Notes: generated from the sequence alone by a model not told the origin. Counted from the first letter of the stretch, positions 24,719 to 33,507 are shown. The stretch: 41,546 bases of DNA from Bacteroides_E sp964583185 (GCA_964583185.1 CAZOVL010000017.1:1-41546), one strand, 5' to 3'. Made by a program: numbers and translations.

Positions 24719-25510
24719 CTATTTACTACTTTTAAAAACATCTTGTAGTTTACCAAACCCATCGAACGATTTCCTTGAAGCAAGGCGAATGGTAATAATC
24801 AATGAAAGCATAGAAGCTGAGAAACAAATCACGGTAATCATCATTTGATATTTAATGGCCACATCGGGTGAGCTACCACCTAGTATTTGTCCTATCATAG
24901 TTCCGGGCAGAGCGACCAATCCAAGAACAGACATATTAGCAATTAAGGGACTAAATGCTTTCTTCATTGCTTCACTCACAAAAGGGGCCTGAGCCTCAAA
25001 TCGTGTAGCTCCATTGCCTAATAAATAGTTATATAATTGTTGTTCTCGTTGCAACCCACTATAGTAAGTATTTAAAGCAATGACGTTACTGGATAGCATA
25101 TTCCCCATGATAATTCCAAAAATAGGAATGAAATATTGCGCACTGAACACATTATTTATTTGTAACACAATACCTAAGAAATAAAGTCCAACTAGCAATA
25201 CACTAATAAAAAACCCAATAGCAATGGGTAACATCAGAACTTTAGCTTTAATTCGGGTACGGGAAAGAGCAGTGTGTGTAGCTACAAAAATCATAATAAT
25301 AACCCACCCAAAGTTTATTAGTGGACTATTCCAATAAAACAGGTATTTCAAATAGACGCCTACAAAAAACAGTTGGAGCACCATACGCAAGGTGGCAACT
25401 AGTGTAGCTTTTAGTAATCCGGTTTCAAATTTCCACAAATAATAAAACGGAATAAGCATCAGTAGCATTCCGACTAGTAAACTAAGAAATGAAATATCTA
25501 TTGTACCCAC
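24719..25510 (-). CDS. fetB: FetB-like (UPF0014) ABC transporter membrane subunit
   Basis: About 263 residues from a GTG start at 25510, with seven or so hydrophobic segments and the UPF0014 pattern, including TLRMVLQLFFVGVYLKYLF and a FGIIMGNMLSSNVIALN block. E. coli FetB (YbbM) is 259 residues, which supports this start. A longer frame from an ATG at 25606 would overlap fetA by 83 bases and adds a poorly hydrophobic leader, so I prefer the GTG, 13 bases after the fetA stop. FetAB is a putative iron exporter that helps resist oxidative stress in E. coli; the same role here is inferred from homology. Confidence 0.82.
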   Translation of the reverse strand: MGTIDISFLSLLVGMLLMLIPFYYLWKFETGLLKATLVATLRMVLQLFFVGVYLKYLFYWNSPLINFGWVIIMIFVATHTALSRTRIKAKVLMLPIAIGFFISVLLVGLYFLGIVLQINNVFSAQYFIPIFGIIMGNMLSSNVIALNTYYSGLQREQQLYNYLLGNGATRFEAQAPFVSEAMKKAFSPLIANMSVLGLVALPGTMIGQILGGSSPDVAIKYQMMITVICFSASMLSLIITIRLASRKSFDGFGKLQDVFKSSK

Positions 25511-25523
25511 TATAATATAGTTG

Positions 25524-26153
25524 TTAAAGATAAATTTGTTTATCGCATCGTGAAGAGAAGTCCAAATCGTGTGACACGGACAAAACAGCGTGTCCTTCAT
25601 TGGCAAACTTCCTTAAATAATTAAATACCCGTAAAGAAGATTCTGCATCTAAAGCTGAAGTCGGCTCATCTATAACCAGTAAAGAGCGTTTTAATAGTAC
25701 AGAAACAGCTATCATAATACGTTGACGCTGCCCTCCGGATATTTCAGATACTTTACGTGTGTATAAGTCAGCTGAAAGTCCTAACTCTTCAAAGCTAGAC
25801 AGTACATTATCTTTTGAATACGTAATGTGTTGATTATTTCGCAATTTAAAGGGCAACTTTATCATATCTTCCACCCACACAGAAGGTAATGCCAATTCTT
25901 GAGGAACCCAAGCAATCTGCCTTCGTATCATACTAATGGTATCCTTGGAAAGTTCTGTTTGATTAACAATAATCTTTCCTTTTTTAAGAAGGACAAAGCC
26001 TAAAACAGCATTTAATAAAGAGGTCTTTCCCCGTCCGGATTCTCCCAAAACACAAACTATCTCTCCTTTGTTTATATTTAAATTAAAAGAAGAGAAAAGT
26101 TCATTGTCATCAAAGGCAAGGGTAGCATTTTCTATTTTTAGAATATTTTCCAT
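25524..26153 (-). CDS. fetA: FetA-like ABC transporter ATPase
   Basis: 209 residues, a compact ABC ATPase. Walker A is GESGRGKTS at 37-45, the Q-loop WVPQE near 82-86, the signature SGGQ at 139-142, Walker B with the catalytic Glu (LVIDEP) at about 159-164, and the switch His in SVSHDLD near 194. It partners the UPF0014 membrane protein encoded immediately downstream, as in E. coli ybbL-ybbM (fetA-fetB). First gene of the operon, divergent from the DUF2148 gene; an 18-bp perfect palindrome lies between them. Confidence 0.88.
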   Translation of the reverse strand: MENILKIENATLAFDDNELFSSFNLNINKGEIVCVLGESGRGKTSLLNAVLGFVLLKKGKIIVNQTELSKDTISMIRRQIAWVPQELALPSVWVEDMIKLPFKLRNNQHITYSKDNVLSSFEELGLSADLYTRKVSEISGGQRQRIMIAVSVLLKRSLLVIDEPTSALDAESSLRVFNYLRKFANEGHAVLSVSHDLDFSSRCDKQIYL

Positions 26154-26235
26154 AATTAATTCTCAAAGATAATAAGGATTTTCTATTTTTAAGTTACCGG
26201 AAGGAATACTCTTCCAATAAATAAGAGAACAGACA

Positions 26236-26253
26236 AAAGTTATATATAACTTT
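26236..26253. promoter_or_regulatory. 18-bp perfect palindrome between fetA and the DUF2148-agu operon
   Basis: AAAGTTATATATAACTTT is a perfect 18-bp dyad, 83 bases before fetA and 42 bases before the DUF2148 gene. Its right half contains TAACTTTA, one base from a TAnnTTTG -7 box for the rightward operon. A bound dimeric regulator could control either direction. AT-rich palindromes do arise by chance, so this is only a candidate. Confidence 0.4.
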
Positions 26254-26294
26254 ACATCAGATTTTTAATTCATTGATTTTAAGCACAAGTAGTT

Positions 26295-26822
26295 ATGATT
26301 ATAGATGAAAGAGAAGTTAGGCACCAACAAGTAATAGCCATTGCTAAGCAGATGATGGTTGCTGCCAGAACGGCCCCTAAAGCCCGGGGAATTGATATTA
26401 TTGAGACCCTCACAATTACTAAAGAACACATTGCACAGCTCTCTGAAGCCATGCTTCAAGTATTAACAGCCAATGGAGAACGTCGTTACGAACGAGATGG
26501 AAATAACATACTAAAAGCTGAATGCATTGTTCTTATTGGAACAAAATCTAAAAAAATGGCATTAGATTGTGGATTTTGTGGTTATCCCACTTGTGCAGAA
26601 AAGAAGAAAGAGGTTCCTTGCAACATGAATAGCATTGATGTGGGTATTGCTATTGGTTCAGCTTGTGCAACAGCAGCCGATTGCAGAGTAGATACGCGAG
26701 TAATGTATTCAGCAGGTAAAATAGCTCAAGAATTAGGTTGGCTTAAAGACTGCACTTCAGTTATTGCAATACCTGTAAGTGCTTCAAGTAAAAATCCATT
26801 CTTTGACCGTCCTCAAAAATAA
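26295..26822 (+). CDS. DUF2148 (ferredoxin-domain) protein
   Basis: 175 residues, soluble, with seven cysteines: Cys77, then a cluster at Cys92, Cys95, Cys100 and Cys109, and Cys124 and Cys130. The spacing DCGFCGYPTC resembles an iron-sulfur binding site, as in the Fe-S domains of corrinoid and ferredoxin-like proteins, and the whole protein matches the DUF2148 family. The cluster and its function are inferred, not shown. It ends five bases before the agmatine deiminase start, so it is the first gene of a three-gene operon with aguA and aguB. Confidence 0.8.
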   Translation: MIIDEREVRHQQVIAIAKQMMVAARTAPKARGIDIIETLTITKEHIAQLSEAMLQVLTANGERRYERDGNNILKAECIVLIGTKSKKMALDCGFCGYPTCAEKKKEVPCNMNSIDVGIAIGSACATAADCRVDTRVMYSAGKIAQELGWLKDCTSVIAIPVSASSKNPFFDRPQK

Positions 26823-26827
26823 AACGT

Positions 26828-27883
26828 ATGGAAGACCAATCCACTAAAGAAAAAAGCAGAGTTCCTTTTTTCCCGGCAGAATGGCACAAACAAAGTGGTA
26901 TACAGCTAACTTGGCCACACAAAGAAACCTGTTGGGCACCTATACTAGATGAAGTAGAAACTTGCTTTATATCATTGGCTAAAGAAATAGCCGAAAGAGA
27001 GAAACTCTTGATTGTAACTCCTCACCCTGATGTGGTAAAAGAGACTCTGCTTGCTGCTAAGGTAAATATAGACTCGGTTCGCTTTAGTAAATGTAACACC
27101 AACGACACGTGGGCTCGAGATCATGGCCCCATAACCTTACTAAGAGAAAATCAACCTTATTTGTTAGACTTTATGTTTAATGGATGGGGATTAAAATTTG
27201 CCTCTAATCTGGACAACCTAATCACAGAATGTCTGTTTGAAAAACAGGCACTCAAAGGACAATACATTAATTGTAGAAACTTTGTATTAGAAGGTGGTGC
27301 TATTGAGAGCGACGGAGAAGGCACGCTATTAACGACTTCTCATTGCTTATTAGCTCCCAATAGAAACGATACAATGAACAGGATCACTCTTGAGGATTAC
27401 TTAATGGATACCTTTTACCTTAAACGTGTTCTTTGGTTGGATTATGGCTACTTGGAAGGAGACGATACAGACAGCCACATTGATACTTTAGCTCGCTTTT
27501 GTAATCCTTCCACCATTGTGTATGTACAATGTACAGACCCTACGGATGTTCATTACAAGGCTCTGCAAAAAATGGAAGAACAATTAAAATCGTTTAAGCA
27601 ACTCAATGGTGAACCTTACAATCTCTTTCCATTACCTATGGCTGACGCTATTTATGAGGAAGGGGAAAGATTACCTGCCACTTATGCCAATTTTTTAATC
27701 ATGAATGAGGCGATACTCTATCCTACTTATAATCAAAAAGAGAACGATAAAAAAGCAAAAGATATTTTACAGCAGGTTTTCCCTCAACATCAAATTATAG
27801 GCATTGACTGCAGACCTTTAATTAAAGAACACGGATCACTTCATTGCGTTACTATGCAATTTCCTGAAGGAGTTTTGGTTTAA
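26828..27883 (+). CDS. aguA: agmatine deiminase
   Basis: 351 residues of the guanidino-modifying (PAD_porph) superfamily. It hydrolyses agmatine to N-carbamoylputrescine and ammonia in the cytoplasm. Substrate-binding and catalytic blocks are visible: TWARDHGP at 94-101, LEGGAIESDGEG near 155-166, a GDDTDSHID block near 217-225 with the catalytic His, and the nucleophilic Cys340 in HGSLHC. The length is typical (about 350). Next in the operon is the enzyme for the following step, 16 bases downstream. An arginine decarboxylase to supply agmatine is not in this window. Confidence 0.93.
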   Translation: MEDQSTKEKSRVPFFPAEWHKQSGIQLTWPHKETCWAPILDEVETCFISLAKEIAEREKLLIVTPHPDVVKETLLAAKVNIDSVRFSKCNTNDTWARDHGPITLLRENQPYLLDFMFNGWGLKFASNLDNLITECLFEKQALKGQYINCRNFVLEGGAIESDGEGTLLTTSHCLLAPNRNDTMNRITLEDYLMDTFYLKRVLWLDYGYLEGDDTDSHIDTLARFCNPSTIVYVQCTDPTDVHYKALQKMEEQLKSFKQLNGEPYNLFPLPMADAIYEEGERLPATYANFLIMNEAILYPTYNQKENDKKAKDILQQVFPQHQIIGIDCRPLIKEHGSLHCVTMQFPEGVLV

Positions 27884-27899
27884 TTCGTAAATTAAGAAT

Positions 27900-28808
27900 A
27901 TGAAAGCAACATTAAATAATAAACCCAAGAAAATTAAAGTGGGTATTGTACAGCAAAGCAATACAGCTGATGTAAAAGAGAATATTGATAAACTAAGGAA
28001 AAACATTGAAGAATGTGCTCAAAAAGGGGCTGAACTCATAGTGTTACAAGAGATTCATAACACGCTCTACTTTTGTCAGGTAGAAGAGACTGAGTATTTT
28101 GATCTGGCAGAACCTATTCCCGGTCCATCGACAACATACTATGCTGAATTAGCTAAAGAACTAAAGGTGGTATTAGTAACCTCATTGTTTGAGCGTAGAG
28201 CTCCGGGATTATATCACAACACCTCTGTTGTTTTTGAAAAAGATGGCACCATAGCAGGTACTTATAGAAAAATGCACATTCCGGATGATCCTGCTTATTA
28301 CGAGAAGTTCTACTTTACTCCCGGCGATTTAGGTTTTACCCCTATTGATACCTCTTTGGGTAGATTAGGTGTGTTGATTTGTTGGGATCAATGGTATCCT
28401 GAAGCCGCACGCTTAATGGCGCTGAAAGGTGCAGAACTATTAATTTACCCTACAGCAATTGGTTGGGAAAGCACAGATACTCCCGAAGAGAAAAAACGCC
28501 AATTAGATGCTTGGGTAATTGCTCAACGAGGTCACGCTGTGGCTAATGGTTTACCCGTTATTTCGGTAAATCGCATAGGACACGAAAGCGATCCTTCCGG
28601 ACAAACCAATGGCATTCAGTTTTGGGGAAACTCTTTTGTGGTAGGACCTCAAGGTGAATTCCTAACAGAAGCCAGTAATGATAAGGAAGAAAATATTGTA
28701 GTGGAAATAGATATGCAACGCACAGAGAATGTACGTCGTTGGTGGCCTTTTTTCCGTGACCGAAGAATTGATGCTTACAATGAAATAACCAAACGATACA
28801 TTGATTAA
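27900..28808 (+). CDS. aguB: N-carbamoylputrescine amidase
   Basis: 302 residues of the nitrilase superfamily. The Glu-Lys-Cys triad is Glu51 (LQEIHN), Lys124 (YRKMHIPDD) and Cys161 (LICWDQWYPE). It splits N-carbamoylputrescine into putrescine, CO2 and ammonia. The sequence is close to the plant and bacterial AguB type rather than to general nitrilases. Together with aguA it completes the agmatine-to-putrescine route. The operon ends at a strong hairpin with a T-run about 40 bases on. Confidence 0.93.
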   Translation: MKATLNNKPKKIKVGIVQQSNTADVKENIDKLRKNIEECAQKGAELIVLQEIHNTLYFCQVEETEYFDLAEPIPGPSTTYYAELAKELKVVLVTSLFERRAPGLYHNTSVVFEKDGTIAGTYRKMHIPDDPAYYEKFYFTPGDLGFTPIDTSLGRLGVLICWDQWYPEAARLMALKGAELLIYPTAIGWESTDTPEEKKRQLDAWVIAQRGHAVANGLPVISVNRIGHESDPSGQTNGIQFWGNSFVVGPQGEFLTEASNDKEENIVVEIDMQRTENVRRWWPFFRDRRIDAYNEITKRYID

Positions 28809-28845
28809 TTTTTTAATCAGAATTAGAAAGATAATCATCTGAAAG

Positions 28846-28890
28846 AAGAACGCCTCACCTAGAATTCTAAGTGAGGCGTTCTTTTTATTT
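28846..28890. terminator. terminator between aguB and gtrA
   Basis: A stem AAGAACGCCTCAC/GTGAGGCGTTCTT (12-13 bp), with an inner palindrome TAGAATTCTA as the tip, then TTTTTATTTT. Clearly rho-independent for the plus strand; the minus-strand T-tract is weaker but also present for the converging gtrA operon. Confidence 0.85.
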
Positions 28891-28903
28891 TAGACTCTTA
28901 ATC

Positions 28904-29287
28904 TTATTTGAAAGTAAAGTTTCTATTAATTAAGAAGTTCACTACACCATATACAAACAGACCCAAGAATTGAGCTAAGTATTCATTCATAGAGAACACT
29001 TCTACGAGCAATAACAAGAACACAAACTGAGCGGCATAAGCTAAAGCTACAGCCATAGAGAAAAGCAACATACGTTTCCCTAAAGAGTGTTCCCTAAATT
29101 TAGCAGGGAAAATCCAAAAGCTAGACCAAATGAAATTATGAATCTGAGCAATGAGATATCCCACAATATTTGAAATAATATATCCACAATGAAAGACATC
29201 CATCATCAAAAAAACAATTCCTGCAGTAATTAGTGCATTAGCTGTTCCAATGATGGCAAAACGAAAAAGTCTTGTGGATTCTTTCAT
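28904..29287 (-). CDS. GtrA-family small membrane protein
   Basis: 127 residues with four hydrophobic segments, the GtrA fold. The FAIIGTANALITAGIVFLMM N-terminus and the NFLINRNFTF C-terminal motif are typical. GtrA proteins are thought to flip undecaprenyl-linked sugars or help glycosylate envelope polymers. It starts 5 bases after the aspS stop, so it is the last gene of a dagK-aspS-gtrA operon. The partner glycosyltransferase is not adjacent. Confidence 0.82.
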   Translation of the reverse strand: MKESTRLFRFAIIGTANALITAGIVFLMMDVFHCGYIISNIVGYLIAQIHNFIWSSFWIFPAKFREHSLGKRMLLFSMAVALAYAAQFVFLLLLVEVFSMNEYLAQFLGLFVYGVVNFLINRNFTFK

Positions 29288-29292
29288 TAATC

Positions 29293-31053
29293 TTAAGCTT
29301 CTTTTTTCTCTACTACCTGAAGATGTAATTCATCCAGTTGTTTAACATCTAAAGGTGCAGGAGCATCCATCATTGCATCTCTTCCTGAAGTATTTTTTGG
29401 AAAAGCAATGCAATCTCTAATAGAGTCTAATCCCGCAAATAGAGAAACCCAACGATCTAACCCATAAGCAATACCACCGTGAGGAGGTGCTCCATAGGTA
29501 AAGGCATTCATTAAGAAACCAAACTGTTCCTCGGCTTGTTCTTTCGTAAATCCAAGCAGTTTGAACATTTGGTTTTGTAATTCCCTATCGTGTATACGAA
29601 TTGATCCTCCACCCACTTCAACTCCATTAATAACCATATCATAAGCATTTGCACGTACTTTACCCGGATCAGTCTCCAATAAAGAAATATCTTCTTTTTT
29701 AGGAGAGGTAAAGGGGTGATGTACAGCAACAAATCTACTTTCTTCATCATCCCACTCAAATAGAGGAAAATCAACTACCCACAAACAAGAGAACTTACTC
29801 TTATCGCGTAAACCTAATTGTTTGGCAACTTCAAGGCGTAATGCCGATAGTTGTTTGCGAGTTTTCATTACATCGTCACCGGATAGAATTAAAATTAAAT
29901 CTCCGGGCTCTGCATTAAATGCTGCTTTTAATTGTTGTAAGGTTTCTTGTTCATAAAACTTATCCACACTGGATTTTACAGAACCATCTTCTTGTACACG
30001 AGCATAGACCATACCTTTAGCTCCTACTTGAGGTGTACGTACATAGTCGGTTAGAGCATCTAATTGCTTGCGAGTATATACTGCAGCACCTTTGGCACAA
30101 ATACCTCCCACATAAGCAGCCTCATCGAACACCTTAAATTCGTGTCCTTGTAAAATATCCATAAGTTCCACAAACTTCATATCAAAACGAGTATCCGGCT
30201 TATCACTTCCGTAATACTTCATAGCGTCTGCCCAAGTTATACGTGGAAACTCATTGAGCTCTATATTCATAATCTCCATAAAAAGGAATTTTGTCATTCC
30301 TTCAAAGAGAGAAAGTACATCTTCTTGCTCCACAAAACTCATTTCGCAGTCAATTTGAGTAAACTCAGGTTGCCTGTCAGCACGTAGATCTTCATCTCTA
30401 AAACACTTCACAATTTGGAAATAACGATCGAATCCTGACACCATCAATAACTGTTTTAGTGTTTGGGGTGATTGTGGCAAAGCATAAAACTCACCGGGAT
30501 TCATACGCGAAGGAACTACAAAATCTCGTGCTCCTTCCGGAGTAGAACCAATTAACATTGGTGTTTCCACCTCTAAGAAACCCAGTCCATCCAAATATTT
30601 TCTTACCTCCATAGTTACCCTGTGGCGTAGTTCCAAATTCTTACGTACTGTATTACGTCTTAAATCCAGATAGCGATATTTCATGCGTAAATCATCTCCA
30701 CCATCCGTTTGGTCTTCAATGGTAAAAGGAGGAACCTCTGAACGATTCAATACAACTAGTTCTGAGGCAACTATTTCCACTTCACCGGTAGCTATCTCTT
30801 TATTTTTATTCGAACGCTCATTTACTATACCACTAACTTGTATAACAAATTCACGTCCCAATTTATTGGCTCTGTGGCAAAGTTCTTCATTGGTTTCTTC
30901 ATTAAAAACAAGTTGGGTAATTCCATACCTGTCACGTAAATCAACAAAGGTCATACCACCTAACTTACGTACTCTTTGAACCCATCCGGAAAGGGTTACA
31001 CTTTCATTAATGTTAGAGATTCTTAACTCTCCACAAGTATATGTTCTATACAT
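29293..31053 (-). CDS. aspS: aspartyl-tRNA synthetase
   Basis: 586 residues, class II synthetase of the bacterial type. It has an N-terminal OB-fold anticodon-binding domain (about 1-105), a catalytic core with motif 2 (FRDEDLRADRQPEFTQ, near 215-230) and motif 3 (GLDRW, near 540), and the bacterial GAD insertion domain between them. It charges tRNA-Asp in the cytoplasm. It sits in the middle of an operon: 16 bases after dagK and 5 bases before gtrA. All signature motifs are intact. Confidence 0.96.
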   Translation of the reverse strand: MYRTYTCGELRISNINESVTLSGWVQRVRKLGGMTFVDLRDRYGITQLVFNEETNEELCHRANKLGREFVIQVSGIVNERSNKNKEIATGEVEIVASELVVLNRSEVPPFTIEDQTDGGDDLRMKYRYLDLRRNTVRKNLELRHRVTMEVRKYLDGLGFLEVETPMLIGSTPEGARDFVVPSRMNPGEFYALPQSPQTLKQLLMVSGFDRYFQIVKCFRDEDLRADRQPEFTQIDCEMSFVEQEDVLSLFEGMTKFLFMEIMNIELNEFPRITWADAMKYYGSDKPDTRFDMKFVELMDILQGHEFKVFDEAAYVGGICAKGAAVYTRKQLDALTDYVRTPQVGAKGMVYARVQEDGSVKSSVDKFYEQETLQQLKAAFNAEPGDLILILSGDDVMKTRKQLSALRLEVAKQLGLRDKSKFSCLWVVDFPLFEWDDEESRFVAVHHPFTSPKKEDISLLETDPGKVRANAYDMVINGVEVGGGSIRIHDRELQNQMFKLLGFTKEQAEEQFGFLMNAFTYGAPPHGGIAYGLDRWVSLFAGLDSIRDCIAFPKNTSGRDAMMDAPAPLDVKQLDELHLQVVEKKEA

Positions 31054-31069
31054 AATATATATTGTTTTT

Positions 31070-31960
31070 CTATCTTTTCAGAAAGTTTGGAACTAAGACG
31101 TTCAATCCTTTGGCTATAGCTTCTATGGCTAGTTCTGTATCTTTTCCCATTGGATCACCATCAAAGTGTATATCGGTTTCCGTTGAGCACTGAACAAACA
31201 GTTTTCTACATCTGAAAGATTTCACTTTATTGTGGCGATTAATTGTTCCATTGAATAGATGGAAAGCTACTTGTGGAATTTCAAACAGATTCATCTGTTC
31301 CATAACCGTTACATCAATAAAGCCATCTTTAAGAGAGGCTAAAGGGGTAATATAAGCATTATTACCATATTGTGAAGCATTACCGCAAGTAATTAAGTAA
31401 GCCTCAAATTCAGTACAACGATCGTCCACACAAACCTTATATAACTGTGGTTTGTAATGTAGTCCTTCATATAATGCTTTTTCAACATACGTCAACATTC
31501 CTCTTCGATTGGCTCTGGCAAATTTCAGACTAACAAAAGCGTCAAAACCTATACCACAAGTACAGAAAAAGGGCTGGCCATTAGCCTTACCATAATCTAT
31601 TTCATCAACCACACCGGTATTGAAAACCTGCATGGAATCTTTTGCATCTAAAGGTATTTTAAGATGACGTGCCAATCCATTACCCGACCCCATAGGGATA
31701 ATAGCCAAAGTTGCATCAGTATGTATTAATGAACGAGCCACTTCATTTACAGTGCCATCACCACCCACAGCAGCCACAATATCTACTCCCTGCTCAACTT
31801 TTTCTTTTGCTATTTCGGTTGCGTGTCCAGCTCGCTCAGTGTGTATAATTTCCCAATCAAAGTTTGATTTATCTAAGTTTTTTTCAATTAAATCACCCAA
31901 ATTTCGCTTATTATAAGTTCCTGAAATGGGATTTAAAATGAATGTAACTTTCTTCTTCAT
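31070..31960 (-). CDS. diacylglycerol/sphingoid lipid kinase family protein
   Basis: 296 residues of the DAGK catalytic family (YegS/DgkB type), related to eukaryotic sphingosine kinases. The nucleotide-binding GGDGT is at 66-70 and a second Gly-rich block, GSGNG, at 91-95. It phosphorylates a lipid hydroxyl with ATP at the membrane surface. Its gene is divergent from serine palmitoyltransferase, which makes 3-ketodihydrosphingosine. A sphingoid base or ceramide as substrate is therefore an attractive guess, but diacylglycerol remains equally possible. First gene of an operon with aspS and gtrA. Confidence 0.82.
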   Translation of the reverse strand: MKKKVTFILNPISGTYNKRNLGDLIEKNLDKSNFDWEIIHTERAGHATEIAKEKVEQGVDIVAAVGGDGTVNEVARSLIHTDATLAIIPMGSGNGLARHLKIPLDAKDSMQVFNTGVVDEIDYGKANGQPFFCTCGIGFDAFVSLKFARANRRGMLTYVEKALYEGLHYKPQLYKVCVDDRCTEFEAYLITCGNASQYGNNAYITPLASLKDGFIDVTVMEQMNLFEIPQVAFHLFNGTINRHNKVKSFRCRKLFVQCSTETDIHFDGDPMGKDTELAIEAIAKGLNVLVPNFLKR

Positions 31961-32030
31961 ATTCTTTTACCTTCTGCACACGCGCTTTAATTATCACTCC
32001 TAGTGATAGCTTCTAATTTTAAATTTTCAA

Positions 32031-32038
32031 CAAAAATA
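32031..32038 (-). promoter_or_regulatory. candidate -7 box for the dagK-aspS-gtrA operon
   Basis: The minus strand reads TATTTTTG (TAnnTTTG), 71 bases before the kinase start. No TTTG at -33. Confidence 0.4.
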
Positions 32039-32133
32039 GAACAAATAAATGGATTATGGAGTATTCAAATTGAGCCATTCTATATAATGGTTGTTTTTTG
32101 TTATAAAATGCTGCATAACATTACATTATTTAC

Positions 32134-32141
32134 TATCTTTG
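32134..32141 (+). promoter_or_regulatory. candidate -7 box for spt
   Basis: TATCTTTG, followed by GCAG, is a typical Bacteroidota -7 box and transcription start context, giving a leader of about 115 bases. The -33 position is not conserved. Confidence 0.45.
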
Positions 32142-32262
32142 CAGCCTGTTTTAGTTTGAACGCCCATATTGTTAACCTGAAAGCAAATTACAAAGAGGAT
32201 TTCGAAAGTAAACAGATTAAACAAAAGAACTATAATTAGCGATACAATTTTTATACACTACA

Positions 32263-33447
32263 ATGAATTTGTTACAAAAAAAACTCGCCAAATACGATGC
32301 ACCACAACGCATAAAAGAAGCCGGTCTATATCCCTATTTTAGATGTATTGAAAGCGAGCAGGACACTGAGGTATTAATCAATGGAAAGAAGGTATTGATG
32401 TTTGGTTCCAATTCCTATTTAGGATTAACCAACGACCCTCGTGTAATTGAAGCGGCGGTAAAAGCAACTAAAAAATACGGAACAGGATGTGCCGGCTCAC
32501 GATTCCTTAATGGTACACTAGATTTACATGTTCAGTTAGAAAAGGAATTGGCCGAATTTGTTGGAAAAGAAGATGCCATAATCTATTCCACCGGATTTCA
32601 AGTGAATCTGGGTGTTGTATCTTGTGTAACCGGAAGAGAAGATTACATTATTTGTGATGAGCTTGACCATGCTTCAATTGTTGAAGGCCGCAGACTCTCT
32701 TTTTCTACTGTGTCAAAATTCAAACACAACGACATGGAAGACTTAGAAAAAGAACTTCAAAAGTGTCGTCCGGACGCAATTAAACTAATCGTTGTAGATG
32801 GTGTATTTAGTATGGAGGGTGATATTGCCAATTTACCCGAGATTGTTAGACTAAGCAAGAAATACGACGCCAGTATTATGGTGGACGAAGCTCATGGTTT
32901 AGGTGTTTTAGGAAAAAACGGAAGAGGTACTTGTAATCATTTTGGGGTTTCCAACGACGTAGATCTTATTATGGGTACTTTTAGTAAATCGTTGGCATCC
33001 ATCGGAGGTTTTATAGCTGCTGATGAATCGGTAATCAACTATTTACGCCATAACTCTCGCTCTTACATTTTTAGTGCTAGTAACACTCCTGCCGCTACAG
33101 CTGCAGCACGTGAAGCATTACACATTATGAAAACTGAGCCTGAGCGTCTTGAGAACCTATGGAAATTAACCAATTATGCACTAAAAAGCTTTAGAGAACT
33201 AGGCTTTGAAATTGGTAACACTTCTACACCAATTATTCCTTTGTATGTTAGAGATATGAATAAGACTTTCATTGTAACCAAGATGTTACACGAAGAAGGA
33301 ATCTTTATAAACCCTGTAGTTCCTCCTGCTTGTTCACCAAACGACACATTAATTCGTTTCTCTTTAATGGCAACACATACCAAAGAACAAGTAGATTTTG
33401 CGGTTAGCAAACTGGCTAAATGTTTCAAAGCATTGGATTTGTTATAA
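32263..33447 (+). CDS. spt: serine palmitoyltransferase
   Basis: 394 residues of the alpha-oxoamine synthase family. It condenses serine with palmitoyl-CoA using pyridoxal phosphate, the first step of sphingolipid synthesis, a hallmark of Bacteroidales. PLP contacts are visible: His136 (DHAS), Asp208 and His211 (VDEAHG), and the Schiff-base Lys242 (GTFSKSLASIGG). KBL and BioF are close relatives, but the family context in Bacteroidales and the high overall match to SPT make it the best call. Monocistronic, with its own promoter and a clean terminator; divergent from a lipid kinase gene. Confidence 0.9.
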   Translation: MNLLQKKLAKYDAPQRIKEAGLYPYFRCIESEQDTEVLINGKKVLMFGSNSYLGLTNDPRVIEAAVKATKKYGTGCAGSRFLNGTLDLHVQLEKELAEFVGKEDAIIYSTGFQVNLGVVSCVTGREDYIICDELDHASIVEGRRLSFSTVSKFKHNDMEDLEKELQKCRPDAIKLIVVDGVFSMEGDIANLPEIVRLSKKYDASIMVDEAHGLGVLGKNGRGTCNHFGVSNDVDLIMGTFSKSLASIGGFIAADESVINYLRHNSRSYIFSASNTPAATAAAREALHIMKTEPERLENLWKLTNYALKSFRELGFEIGNTSTPIIPLYVRDMNKTFIVTKMLHEEGIFINPVVPPACSPNDTLIRFSLMATHTKEQVDFAVSKLAKCFKALDLL

Positions 33448-33470
33448 AGACAATACAAGATAGAATACAG

Positions 33471-33507
33471 AAGCCTAAGTTTGTTTATCATTCTTAGGCT
33501 TTTTTTA
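33471..33507 (+). terminator. intrinsic terminator of spt
   Basis: AAGCCTAAG/CTTAGGCTT stem (9 bp) with a 13-base loop, followed by seven or more T, 23 bases after the spt stop. Confidence 0.88.

Larger units (their letters stand above)
31961..32262. other. 302-base divergent control region between the lipid kinase and spt
   Basis: No convincing gene. A -7 box faces each way: 32031-32038 for the kinase operon and 32134-32141 for spt. The spt leader would be about 115 bases. A 78-codon frame crossing it lacks any protein-like pattern at its start and I do not accept it. Confidence 0.5.

Noticed and set aside
29511..29774. 87-codon frame within aspS on the same strand
   Set aside because: A shifted frame of a well-conserved synthetase, with no independent support.
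32003..32239. 78-codon frame in the dagK-spt gap
   Set aside because: Its residues lack a protein-like pattern, and it overlaps the -7 boxes and leader of both flanking genes.
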